From Campylobacter majalis (GTDB lineage: Bacteria > Campylobacterota > Campylobacteria > Campylobacterales > Campylobacteraceae): 64,000 nt of DNA. Below, piece after piece: positions 53,904-62,033 of the stretch. Position 1 is the first letter of the stretch; every line of letters starts with the position of its first letter. Made by a program: the position numbers and the translations under genes. Location: NCBI RefSeq assembly GCF_905120465.1, contig NZ_CAJHOF010000004.1, positions 62,001 through 126,000 on the forward strand, written 5' to 3'. Below the pieces are notes generated by a model that searched no databases, was not told the origin of the DNA, and worked only from the letters and a program-made list of their open reading frames with translations.

Positions 53904-55034
53904 CTCCACAAATTTCCCATTTTTATCAATTATTAAAAACACATCATCTATCTCTACTAAGCCAAAACCCTCGCTAAACGCCCAAGTCTCTCTAAAATTT
54001 GGCTCTAAAAGATACTCGCCGTTTGTCTTTATAAAGCCCTTGTAGTGGTAGCCATTTTTATGCACCTTTACAACCCTTGCGATGCCGCCCTTAAACTCTC
54101 CGATAGACCCCTCGTAAGTCGGAGCGATTATCATTTTGCCAGTTTTATCTATAAAGCTAATAAAATCCTTGTAGTAAGGCGAGCCGACTCTTTTTTCATT
54201 ACTTTGTATCTCCACGCTCGCAAAGCCCTCAGAAAACCACCCTGCATCTTTAAATTTTGGTTCTATGACAAACTCACCACTTTTATCTATAAATCCCCAT
54301 CTTTTATCAACAAGCACCGGTGCGAGACCATCGCCAAAATAATCCCCACTATCAAATTTAGCCTCTATCGCTAATCTTCCACTTTTATCTACAAAGCCAA
54401 ATTTTTCACACAAACGAACAAGAGTCATGCCATCACGAAACTCATCTACCCCATCAAATTTTAGCTCCACAACAACCTTGCCGCTCTTATCTATAAAGCC
54501 CCATTTTTCGCCCACAGACACAGCCGCAAGACCTTCGCTAAATGGCATCACATTATCATATTTTGGCGGTATGACAAATTTCCCTTTTTTGTCTATAAAG
54601 CCAAATTTTCCATCTTTTAATGCATTTGCAAGACCTTCATAAAACCTTCCAACATCGTTAAACTGAGGCTTTATGATTACTTTACCAGTTTTATCTATAA
54701 AGCCAAAAAGTCCTCCTATTTGCACGGCCGCAAGACCTTCTGTAAAGCTATTTGCCTCGCTAAATTTTGGCTCTATGATGACCTTGCCTTTTGTGTCTAA
54801 GTAGCCATAGGTGTAATTATCTGTCATAAAAAGCGCCACACCCTCGCTAAAAGTAAAGACTTTCCTTTGTCTTATCGTAACTGGGCGGTATAAAACATCA
54901 CCATTTTGATTTGCCACGACATACTCATCGCCATTTTTTGCTAAAAATTCATTATCTCTCATTTTTATCGGCTCGAACTCACTTGCAAATGCAGCAAAAC
55001 AAGCCAAAAGCAGGGTTAAAATTTTAATTTTCAT
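53898..55034 (-). CDS. WG-repeat protein, exported
   Basis: This 378-residue protein has a signal peptide (cleavage near FAASEFEP) and about eight WG repeats of 35-45 residues. Each has the pattern GFIDKxGKxVIxPKF followed by FxEGLA. WG repeats form beta structures in cell-surface or secreted proteins; no enzyme function is known to me. It lies on the opposite strand inside the metI-metQ locus, so it is an insertion relative to the usual operon. It ends at the shared hairpin. Confidence 0.85.
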   Translation of the reverse strand: MKIKILTLLLACFAAFASEFEPIKMRDNEFLAKNGDEYVVANQNGDVLYRPVTIRQRKVFTFSEGVALFMTDNYTYGYLDTKGKVIIEPKFSEANSFTEGLAAVQIGGLFGFIDKTGKVIIKPQFNDVGRFYEGLANALKDGKFGFIDKKGKFVIPPKYDNVMPFSEGLAAVSVGEKWGFIDKSGKVVVELKFDGVDEFRDGMTLVRLCEKFGFVDKSGRLAIEAKFDSGDYFGDGLAPVLVDKRWGFIDKSGEFVIEPKFKDAGWFSEGFASVEIQSNEKRVGSPYYKDFISFIDKTGKMIIAPTYEGSIGEFKGGIARVVKVHKNGYHYKGFIKTNGEYLLEPNFRETWAFSEGFGLVEIDDVFLIIDKNGKFVEK

Positions 55035-55099
55035 ATTTTTCCTTTACAAAATTTTTACAGTATTTTAGCATTTTAAACTTTTTTTAATATTTTTTTTCT

Positions 55100-55105
55100 T
55101 ACAAT
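55100..55105 (+). promoter_or_regulatory. -10 box of the metQ leader
   Basis: TACAAT preceded by a T-rich tract, as is common for Campylobacter sigma-70 promoters. It would start transcription around 55112, just before the small leader ORF. Confidence 0.45.
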
Positions 55106-55134
55106 TTCGCAATTTTAAAATGAAAGGACGAAAC

Positions 55135-55194
55135 ATGAAATCAGATATGTGCGAGATGCGTAGATGTGTAAAGACTGAGGTGTCGAAAGACTAA
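55135..55194 (+). CDS. putative Met/Cys-rich leader peptide of metQ
   Basis: A 19-codon ORF reads MKSDMCEMRRCVKTEVSKD. Three Met and two Cys codons lie within the first eleven. AAAGGA sits 8-9 bases before the ATG. An in-frame ATG at 55120 could extend it by five codons. It is followed after 13 bases by a long hairpin, and 130 bases later by the first metQ. This is the layout of an amino-acid-responsive leader peptide: slow decoding of Met or Cys codons would change folding of the downstream RNA and expression of the methionine-binding proteins. The regulatory role is inference. Confidence 0.5.
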   Translation: MKSDMCEMRRCVKTEVSKD

Positions 55195-55207
55195 AGAGCT
55201 AAGCAAA

Positions 55208-55273
55208 AATTTCTTTTTAAATGCTTAGCTTGGCTAAATATTTAAAAAGAAATTCTCCGCCCACTAAAAGGGC
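55208..55273 (+). promoter_or_regulatory. leader hairpins upstream of metQ
   Basis: A perfect 15-base stem (55208-55222 with 55240-55254) encloses a smaller TTAGC-TTG-GCTAA hairpin. A second short hairpin GCCC/GGGC (55259-55273) is followed by AAATTTTATCCTTTTT and could act as the terminator element. With the Met/Cys-rich ORF just upstream, the set resembles an attenuator. Confidence 0.5.
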
Positions 55274-55324
55274 AAATTTTATCCTTTTTAAATAATTTAG
55301 CACTATAAATTTAAAGGATAAAAA

Positions 55325-56101
55325 ATGACAAAATTACTAAAATCATCATTAGTTGCTCTAAGCCTACTTGTATCTGCAAATGCAGCTGAGAAGATCACGG
55401 TTGCTGCTACTCCTGTGCCTCACGCTGAAATTTTAGAGTTTATCAAGCCGATTTTGGCAAAAGATGGCTATACGCTCGAGATAAAAGAATTTAACGACTA
55501 TGTCGTGCCAAATCTAGCTACACAAGATGGCGATGTCGATGCGAACTACTTCCAGCACTTGCCATACCTTGAAGAGTTTAACAAAAACAAAGGCACCACT
55601 TTGGTGCATACTGCAGGTGTGCATTTAGAGCCAATGGGAGTTTATTCTAAAAAGATAAAGAGCCTTGATGAGCTTAAAAATGGCGATAGCGTAGCTGTGC
55701 CAAATGACCCTACAAATGAGAGTCGTGCACTTGATCTGCTTGCAAGTACAGGTATTATTAAGCTAAACTCAAGCTCACTAAAAACAATACTTGATATCGC
55801 AGAAAATCCAAAAAATCTAAAATTTGTCGAGGTTGAAACAGCTCAAACTCCACGTGCGTTAGATGACGTAACGATCGCCGTGATAAATACAAACTACGCA
55901 CTAAACGCTAGTCTAAACCCTACAAAGGACGCGTTAGTTATCGAAGATGGCAAAAATAATCCTTATACAAACTACGTTGTCGTAAAGCAAGGCAATGAAA
56001 ACAGCGAGAAAACAAAGGCTCTAAATAACGCCATAAACTCAGACGAAGTTAAAGAGTTTATCCGCACAAAATACAACGGCTCAATCCTACCAGCATTTTA
56101 A
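55325..56101 (+). CDS. metQ: MetQ-type methionine-binding protein 1
   Basis: This 258-residue substrate-binding protein is of the NlpA/MetQ family. The signal peptide ends at SANAAEK without a lipobox Cys, so it is a soluble periplasmic protein or anchored in another way. VAATPVPHAEILEFIKPIL, FNDYVVPN, DANYFQHLPYLEEFN and EPMGVYSKKIKSLDEL are family motifs for methionine uptake through MetNI. A hairpin follows before the second copy. Confidence 0.9.
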   Translation: MTKLLKSSLVALSLLVSANAAEKITVAATPVPHAEILEFIKPILAKDGYTLEIKEFNDYVVPNLATQDGDVDANYFQHLPYLEEFNKNKGTTLVHTAGVHLEPMGVYSKKIKSLDELKNGDSVAVPNDPTNESRALDLLASTGIIKLNSSSLKTILDIAENPKNLKFVEVETAQTPRALDDVTIAVINTNYALNASLNPTKDALVIEDGKNNPYTNYVVVKQGNENSEKTKALNNAINSDEVKEFIRTKYNGSILPAF

Positions 56102-56102
56102 T

Positions 56103-56122
56103 TTTGGGGGTAAAACCCCAAA
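56103..56122 (+). terminator. hairpin between the two metQ genes
   Basis: TTTGGGG - GTAAAA - CCCCAAA followed by TTTT directly after metQ 1. It may lower expression of the second copy or protect the upstream message. Confidence 0.65.
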
Positions 56123-56157
56123 TTTTCACCACTTTTACAAAATAAAAAGGAATATTA

Positions 56158-56937
56158 ATGAAAATTTTAAAAATCACAGCAGCACTACTCGTGGCTTTAA
56201 ATTTATACGCAAAAAGCGATGACAAAACCATAATCATCGGTGCTACGCCAATCCCACACGCCGAAATTTTAGAAGAAGTCGTAAAGCCACTACTTGAAAA
56301 AGAGGGCTACAAGCTTGATATAAAAATCTTTAACGATTATGTCGTGCCAAACATCGCGACTGAGCAAGGCGATCTTGATGCAAACTATTTTCAAGGATTG
56401 CCTTACATGAAGGCATTTAATAAAGACAACAACACCAACATCGTGCCAACAGTCGGTGTGCATGTCGAGCCTATGGGAATTTACTCTAAAAAGATAAAGA
56501 GTCTTGATGAGCTTAAAAACGGCGATATTGTAGCTATCTCAAACAACGCAGCCGATTCAACTCGCTCACTAAATTTACTAGAAATTGCAGGTATAGTAAA
56601 GGTAAAAGATGGTGAGTATAAAAACCCGCACGACATCATCGAAAATCCAAAAAATTTAAAATTCGTCGAGATGGAATCAGCCCTAACGCCACGTGCTTTA
56701 AAAGACGCTACGATCGCGTTTATAAACATCAACTACGCACTTGACGCTGGACTAAAGCCAGTTGAAGATGCACTATTACTTGAAGGAAAAGATAGCCCTT
56801 ACACAAACTACGTCGCTGTAAAAGCTGGTAATGAAAATTTGCCAAAGATTAAGGCTCTTGATAAAGCTATACTTAGCCAAGAGGTAAAAGACTTTATTAT
56901 AAAACGCTACAACGGGGCGGTAATTCCTAGCTTTTAA
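56158..56937 (+). CDS. metQ: MetQ-type methionine-binding protein 2
   Basis: This 259-residue paralogue of the gene before it is clearly a tandem duplicate: the two share NYFQ, EPMGIYSKKIKSLDELKNGD and the VKxFIxxxYNGAVIPSF-type end. The signal peptide (MKILKITAALLVALNLYA) again lacks a lipobox. Small differences around the ligand site (HAEILEEVVKPLLEKEGY) might give different affinity. AAAAAGGAATATTA is the ribosome site. Confidence 0.9.
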   Translation: MKILKITAALLVALNLYAKSDDKTIIIGATPIPHAEILEEVVKPLLEKEGYKLDIKIFNDYVVPNIATEQGDLDANYFQGLPYMKAFNKDNNTNIVPTVGVHVEPMGIYSKKIKSLDELKNGDIVAISNNAADSTRSLNLLEIAGIVKVKDGEYKNPHDIIENPKNLKFVEMESALTPRALKDATIAFININYALDAGLKPVEDALLLEGKDSPYTNYVAVKAGNENLPKIKALDKAILSQEVKDFIIKRYNGAVIPSF

Positions 56938-56947
56938 CCAATACAAG

Positions 56948-56990
56948 CCATAGCCGTTTTAGTCCGTAAATGGCTATTGGTTTTATTTTT
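56948..56990 (+). terminator. terminator after the second metQ
   Basis: CCATAGCC (56948-56955) pairs with GGCTATTGG (56972-56980) with one bulged base, followed by TTTTATTTTT. Confidence 0.75.
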
Positions 56991-57062
56991 GCTTCGCTAT
57001 TTACACTTTAAATTTAAGCCAAATTGGCTAAAATTACGACTTATTTTATAAAATGGAAAAAG

Positions 57063-57704
57063 ATGGAAATTTACGCACTTTTAGCATTGATGATGACTCA
57101 CTTTATCGCACTTATCGTGCCAGGACCTGATATATTTTTAATCCTTCGCACATCCCTAGCACACGGCTTTAAACAGAGTGTTTTTGCCTGTCTTGGCGTG
57201 GGGCTTGGCATAGTGCTTTGGGTGTTTTTAACAGCATTTGGATTAAGCACTTTGTTTGCAAATTTCCCATTTTTACGGCTTGTGCTTATGGCTTTTAGCT
57301 TTTCATATCTGTTTTATCTTAGCTTTTTACTATTTAAATCAGCCAAAGCAAAAGCAACGAGCGAGATAGATACAAGTAGCGATAAAAACGCAGGTGCAAG
57401 GCACTTTTTCACGCTTGGATTTTTGACAAATTTATCAAATCCAAAAGCGATTTTATACTTTGCAAGCATCTTTTCAAGCTTTGTTGATAAGGCACAAAGC
57501 CTAATGCAAGTTGGAATTTTAGTGGCTGTTATATCCATCCAGAGCGTTTTGTGCTTTATCTTGCTTGGTAAGATTTTTTCTATCAAAAAGGCTCGTGAGG
57601 CGTTTTTAAGCAGACAAAATTTGCTTGATGGTATATGCTCGGCGATATTTGGATTTTTTGCAATCGTTATCTTATATGAGTTTTTGATTGAAATTTTTAG
57701 CTGA
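57063..57704 (+). CDS. LysE/RhtB-family amino acid exporter
   Basis: This 213-residue protein has about six helices and the LysE start pattern (HFIALIVPGPDIFLILRTSL) and LGFLTNLSNPKAILYF. Such proteins export amino acids or related metabolites. The start at 57063 follows GGAAAAAG; an upstream in-frame ATG at 57024 is not conserved in type. It lies behind the metQ pair but after a terminator, so it is separately transcribed. Confidence 0.85.
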   Translation: MEIYALLALMMTHFIALIVPGPDIFLILRTSLAHGFKQSVFACLGVGLGIVLWVFLTAFGLSTLFANFPFLRLVLMAFSFSYLFYLSFLLFKSAKAKATSEIDTSSDKNAGARHFFTLGFLTNLSNPKAILYFASIFSSFVDKAQSLMQVGILVAVISIQSVLCFILLGKIFSIKKAREAFLSRQNLLDGICSAIFGFFAIVILYEFLIEIFS

Positions 57705-57734
57705 TTTTAAACACAATAAATTTAAAGGCTTAAT

Positions 57735-58331
57735 TTGTTTCACACGATAATTGACACCATAGTTTCACATGTTAGTGCATGGGGGTATTTTGGGATATTT
57801 AGTATGATGTTTTTAGAAAGCTCGTTTTTTCCATTTCCAAGTGAGATAGTGATGATGCCGGCTGGTTATCTTGCAAGCAAGGGCGAGATGAGCTTGGTTT
57901 TGGCATTTTTAGCAGGAAGTGGCGGGAGCTTGGCGGGAGCACTTTTTAACTACTATCTTTGCTTCTTTTTTGGACGAAGTTTGATAGAGCGATATGGTAA
58001 GTTTATCGGCATAACTGAAGCCAAAATGCAAAAATTTGAAGCCTTTTTTAACAAGCACGGCGAAATTTCAACCTTTAACTGCCGCCTAATCCCAGGCATT
58101 CGCCAATACATCAGCCTTCCAGCCGGACTTGCAAAAATGAACGTATTTAAATTCTCACTTTTTACCGCACTTGGCGCTAGTATATGGGTGGCAATATTGC
58201 TTGGTGTGGGGTATTTTTTAGGATCAAATCCACCAAAAAATATCATATACGCCATTAGTATTATGCTTGTGTTATCTGTGTTGATTTTGACTTTTATCTA
58301 TATTAAAAAACAAAATAGATCTGCAGCTTAA
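57735..58331 (+). CDS. DedA-family membrane protein
   Basis: This 198-residue protein of the DedA/SNARE-associated family starts with TTG at 57735 after [32 protein letters not shown] and [20 protein letters not shown] are the conserved membrane re-entrant motifs. DedA proteins act in phospholipid (undecaprenyl phosphate or phosphatidylethanolamine) recycling across the inner membrane and in membrane homeostasis. It follows the exporter gene by 30 bases, so the two are probably one unit. Confidence 0.88.
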   Translation: MFHTIIDTIVSHVSAWGYFGIFSMMFLESSFFPFPSEIVMMPAGYLASKGEMSLVLAFLAGSGGSLAGALFNYYLCFFFGRSLIERYGKFIGITEAKMQKFEAFFNKHGEISTFNCRLIPGIRQYISLPAGLAKMNVFKFSLFTALGASIWVAILLGVGYFLGSNPPKNIIYAISIMLVLSVLILTFIYIKKQNRSAA

Positions 58332-58784
58332 ATCAATTTAACCTAATCGTATTTTTGGCTACGATATTGTCTTGATATTTTGCTAGAATCATTATTAATT
58401 TATTTTAATTTAAATAAAATTTTTAATATAAATCTTTAACTTACAGTTATGAGCTTGTAAAATAAGTTTTTATTTTATTATTTATAGTTATAAACAAAGT
58501 TTATTATGAGCTTTTAAGTGTCTGCAATAGATATAAAATTTTTAAGTTTGCTTTTTTGAAATTTATCTATTTTTATTTTAAATAAAGGCTTTTGATTGCG
58601 ATTTTGTTAAAATTTTAGCATCAATTTAACCCAAATCAAACAAAATAAGCTTTCTTAAAGAGCACTAAAGCACAAGAGACTATGACTTTATTGATGCTAT
58701 TTTAAGCAATAAACAAAGCGAAGTTAAAACAAGTATATTTACACTATTTAAAATTTAAAAGCTAAATTTAAAAAATTTTTCACA

Positions 58785-58905
58785 GAAACATTTTTTGCTA
58801 CGCAAAAAGCGTTACACTTGTTTTATAGAAACATCGGCTACGCCGAACACTTCGCTTATTTTCAAGGAAACATTTTACTTCGTAAAAACGCTTCGCTTGT
58901 TTTGA
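58785..58905 (+). repeat. three tandem GAAACAT hairpin repeats
   Basis: Copies start at 58785, 58828 and 58867. Each has GAAACAT, a small hairpin with a 3-base loop, and a CTTCGCTT-like tail. The stems differ but stay paired: TTTTTGC-TAC-GCAAAAA, TCGGC-TAC-GCCGA and TTTTAC-TTC-GTAAAA. The single copy at 51860 has TTTTGC-TTT-GCAAAA. Confidence 0.65.
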
Positions 58906-59280
58906 CATCGATTTAAAGCGACAGTTAGCTTATTTACTAATTTGTATTTTAATAGTGGTATTAAAAATTACAAGCATAAGTTAAGTTAGAAATTTTATAA
59001 ATTTAATAAAGAAATTAAAATATAAGTGATATTTTAAAATTTAACTTAAATCAAACAAAAGGGACTTTAAGTTATAATTTTATCGATTGAAAAATAATAT
59101 ATCACTCAAAAATTTTCAGAAGCTAAATTTAAAGAATTTTTATATATTTGTTTTTTAGCTTCATTTTATTTGCTACTTTACAAGAACATCGCTGTCATCG
59201 TAACTAAAAGCTCCTTTAATTATGCTTTTGCTTTACTTGACCCATAAATTTCTTGTGCTTATCTTTTTTAAAAAGTGATA

Positions 59281-59350
59281 AAAGATAGCTTATAAGAGTG
59301 TGTTTTGCTTGTAGTTAAAATGAAGTAAGATAGAGTTTAGTTTAATAATC
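59281..59350 (-). repeat. interspersed repeat, copy 2 (inverted)
   Basis: The reverse complement of this segment matches 44498-44565, including the 17-base block AAGCAAAACACACTCTT (complement of 59294-59310) and TACTTCATTTT (complement of 59317-59327). Confidence 0.65.
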
Positions 59351-59443
59351 TAGAAAATATTTATAAATTTTATTAAAATTGATAAGATAAATATGACTGG
59401 GTTAAATTGGGTCTAGTTAAAATACCATAAATTAATAAAAGGG

Positions 59444-59459
59444 TGGGGCAAAAGCCCCA
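59444..59459 (-). terminator. terminator after ftsZ
   Basis: On the minus strand TGGGGC - TTTT - GCCCCA followed by CCCTTTTATT, 22 bases after the ftsZ stop. Confidence 0.8.
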
Positions 59460-59481
59460 AAAATGAGTGTTTAATGCAATA

Positions 59482-60600
59482 TCAATCTAGTTGATGGCGT
59501 AAATAAGCTGGGATTTCAAGCTGTTCATCGCTATATGTATCGTCTCCACTTACCCTAAGCCTTAAATTTAAATGAGCGTTACTCGCTCTAGTCTCTTCTT
59601 GTTTTAAATCATCTGCTTTCATCTCTTTTTGCATATCAAAACCAGTAGCGACTATCATAGCTTCCACCATATCCTCATCTATGCTATCATCTGGATTATG
59701 TCCAAATATAATATCAGCATCCTCGTGAGCCAAATCACGAATAATCATCGCAGCATCTTCGATATCAGCAAGTGGAGTGGTTGGATGATGCCTAAAGTAA
59801 ATAAGCACACCTTTTGCTCCATCAATATTTACATCACCAAGAAGCGGAGATTGTATCGCCTCATGAACTGCTTCTACTGCTGCATTTTCACCACTAGCTT
59901 CACCAACGCCAAGTATTGCCATGCCACGATGGCTCATAACGGTTCGAACATCAGCAAAATCTATATTAATATATCCTTTGCCAAGTATCATAGTGCTAAT
60001 TCCACCAACAGCACGAGCCAACACGCTATCAACTGCCCTATAGCACTCATCTATGCTTGCTCGCCTATCCATAATGGCTCTTAGCCTCTCGTTTGGAACT
60101 ACAACTATAGAGTCACACTCTTTACGTAACTCTTCTAGTCCCTCAAGTGCAAGCTTCATCCGTTTTTTACCTTCAAATCCAAATGGAGTAGTAACAACAG
60201 CTACCGCCAACGCACCGCTCTCCTTGGCCGCACGTGCAACAACAGGTGCTGCACCAGTTCCAGTGCCACCGCCAAGACCTGCTGCAACAAAAACAATATC
60301 TGTGCTTTCTAAAGAATCTTTTATCTCGCTATAGCTCTCATCTGCAGCATCTCTGCCTACTTCTGGCTTCATACCAGCACCAAGTCCGCGAGTTAGCTTT
60401 TCACCAAGTCTGATCTTGGTATAGGCTTTTGAGTTGTTTAATGCTTGTGCATCAGTGTTGGCTGTAATTAAATCAATATCAAGCTTGGCATACTCTGTAA
60501 TTAGGCGATTTATCATATTGCCACCGCCTCCACCTACACCAATAGCTTTTATTTTTGTGCCATATACGCTTTCATTTTCTTCCACTTTAAACCCACTCAT
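59482..60600 (-). CDS. ftsZ: FtsZ, cell-division tubulin homologue
   Basis: FtsZ (372 residues) polymerises with GTP into the division ring. The tubulin signature GLGGGTGTG is at 108-116, and the N-terminal GVGGGGGNMINRL contacts the nucleotide. The C-terminal peptide EIPAYLRHQLD is the binding site for FtsA and other membrane tethers. It lies 9 bases after ftsA on the same message and ends at a hairpin. Confidence 0.98.
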   Translation of the reverse strand: MSGFKVEENESVYGTKIKAIGVGGGGGNMINRLITEYAKLDIDLITANTDAQALNNSKAYTKIRLGEKLTRGLGAGMKPEVGRDAADESYSEIKDSLESTDIVFVAAGLGGGTGTGAAPVVARAAKESGALAVAVVTTPFGFEGKKRMKLALEGLEELRKECDSIVVVPNERLRAIMDRRASIDECYRAVDSVLARAVGGISTMILGKGYINIDFADVRTVMSHRGMAILGVGEASGENAAVEAVHEAIQSPLLGDVNIDGAKGVLIYFRHHPTTPLADIEDAAMIIRDLAHEDADIIFGHNPDDSIDEDMVEAMIVATGFDMQKEMKADDLKQEETRASNAHLNLRLRVSGDDTYSDEQLEIPAYLRHQLD

Positions 60601-60609
60601 TTCTTCCCC

Positions 60610-62028
60610 TTAAAACATATTTTTTACTATTTTTTCCCAAAACATTTTAATTTTGCCTGGTTGCTTTTCATGCTTGATATCTGAAATATCAAGCAAATCA
60701 TCCTTGACATCAACAGTCGCCCTACTCTCGATACCAAAATTTTCACCATTTTGTGTTGTGGTAAAATTTTGATTATCATTTTTTAAACTTACTTCATCAC
60801 TATATAAATTTTGAAAATTTATTTTTGGCTTACTTAAATGCTCCCCTTTATATCTCATTTTTTTCTCTGAATCTATCTCATAAGGCGTAAAACATCCTGC
60901 ACCATACATACATAAACCTATTGCACATGAATTAGAAGGATCACGCATGACCTCATATAATCCTTCTAGTGCTTTTGGTTTAGCAATTCTTACTTGAATT
61001 TTATCAAACACCATACTAGCAAGTTCTTTAAAGCCTTCAAGCTTTGTCATGCCACCAGTAAATACAACACCTATTCCAACAAAATCACTATTTTTTTTCT
61101 TTTGATACTCAAGTATCATATCACGAACCATTGTTAGAATTTCTTCAGCACGTATATAAATTACCTTTGACACAACGTCTAAAGATATCTCTCCACTTTT
61201 TCCTTCATCGCCCAACAATGGCACTTCTATCAAATTTGCTGAACTTTGCATAAGCGAAGAGTAATTAACCTTTATCTCCTCGGCTTTTTGAAGTGGAGTT
61301 TTAGCAGCATATGATAGGTCTTGGGTAATGTAAAGAGACCCAGCCGCCAAAGAATCATTATGAATAATTGAATTTCCAGAGTGAATAACAATGTCTGATA
61401 TAGCACTACCAATATCGACAAGTATTACGCCAAGTTCTTTTTCATCATCATTTAAGCTAGATATTGCAGATGCATATCCTGACAAAACTATATTGTCTAT
61501 ATTGACACCAGCTAAATTTATCGTCTTTCTTAGGTTACTAAGCAGTGACTTTTGAGCAATTATAATATGTGCTTGAACTTCCAGCCTTGATCCGTTCATG
61601 CCAAGAGGATCTTCTATATTTTCTTGCTCATCAACCTTAAAACTATGTGGCAATACATGCAATTTCTCATAATCACTTTGAATATTTGCATAATGATCTG
61701 CCATTTGCATGGCTCTTTCTATTTCACTTATGCCTATTTCGTGACTTGGCACATTGACCACGCCACTACTATCTATGCTTTTAGTGTTTGCACCAGATAT
61801 TGATACGACAACCCTATCATATCTAGTACCTGCAACCATTTGTGCATTTTTAAGTGCATTTTTTACAGATTGTGACGCCAACTCAATGTTTGTTATGGCA
61901 CCCTTTTTTACACCCTGAGCCTTTTCAGCACCAAATCCTATAACCTTTAAGCCTTCATCGTTATGCTCTGCTATTACGGCCCTTACATGGTATGAGCCAA
62001 TATCTATGCCTAAAATTTTAGTACTCAA
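60610..62028 (-). CDS. ftsA: FtsA, cell-division actin homologue
   Basis: FtsA (472 residues) anchors FtsZ to the membrane. Actin-fold ATPase motifs are GIDIGSYHVRAV (phosphate 1), VDIGSAISDIVIHSG (phosphate 2) and VFTGGMTKLEG (adenosine). The C-terminal MFWEKIVKNMF is the amphipathic membrane-binding helix. An insertion-like, low-complexity region of about 60 residues precedes the helix. It lies 5 bases after the PpiD-like gene. Confidence 0.96.
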   Translation of the reverse strand: MSTKILGIDIGSYHVRAVIAEHNDEGLKVIGFGAEKAQGVKKGAITNIELASQSVKNALKNAQMVAGTRYDRVVVSISGANTKSIDSSGVVNVPSHEIGISEIERAMQMADHYANIQSDYEKLHVLPHSFKVDEQENIEDPLGMNGSRLEVQAHIIIAQKSLLSNLRKTINLAGVNIDNIVLSGYASAISSLNDDEKELGVILVDIGSAISDIVIHSGNSIIHNDSLAAGSLYITQDLSYAAKTPLQKAEEIKVNYSSLMQSSANLIEVPLLGDEGKSGEISLDVVSKVIYIRAEEILTMVRDMILEYQKKKNSDFVGIGVVFTGGMTKLEGFKELASMVFDKIQVRIAKPKALEGLYEVMRDPSNSCAIGLCMYGAGCFTPYEIDSEKKMRYKGEHLSKPKINFQNLYSDEVSLKNDNQNFTTTQNGENFGIESRATVDVKDDLLDISDIKHEKQPGKIKMFWEKIVKNMF

Positions 62029-62033
62029 AACAA

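Larger units (their letters stand above)
58332..59443. other. gene-free AT-rich island
   Basis: About 1.1 kb between dedA and ftsZ have no credible gene. A weak hairpin ATCGTA/TACGAT (58346-58365) may end dedA. Three tandem GAAACAT hairpin repeats lie at 58785-58905, a degenerate copy lies near 59180-59200, and the inverted copy of the 44498 repeat lies at 59281-59350. Confidence 0.5.

Noticed and set aside
58785-58905. CRISPR array
   Set aside because: Three units of about 40 bases in tandem, but the units are not identical, there are no spacers of constant length between identical repeats, and no cas genes are near.
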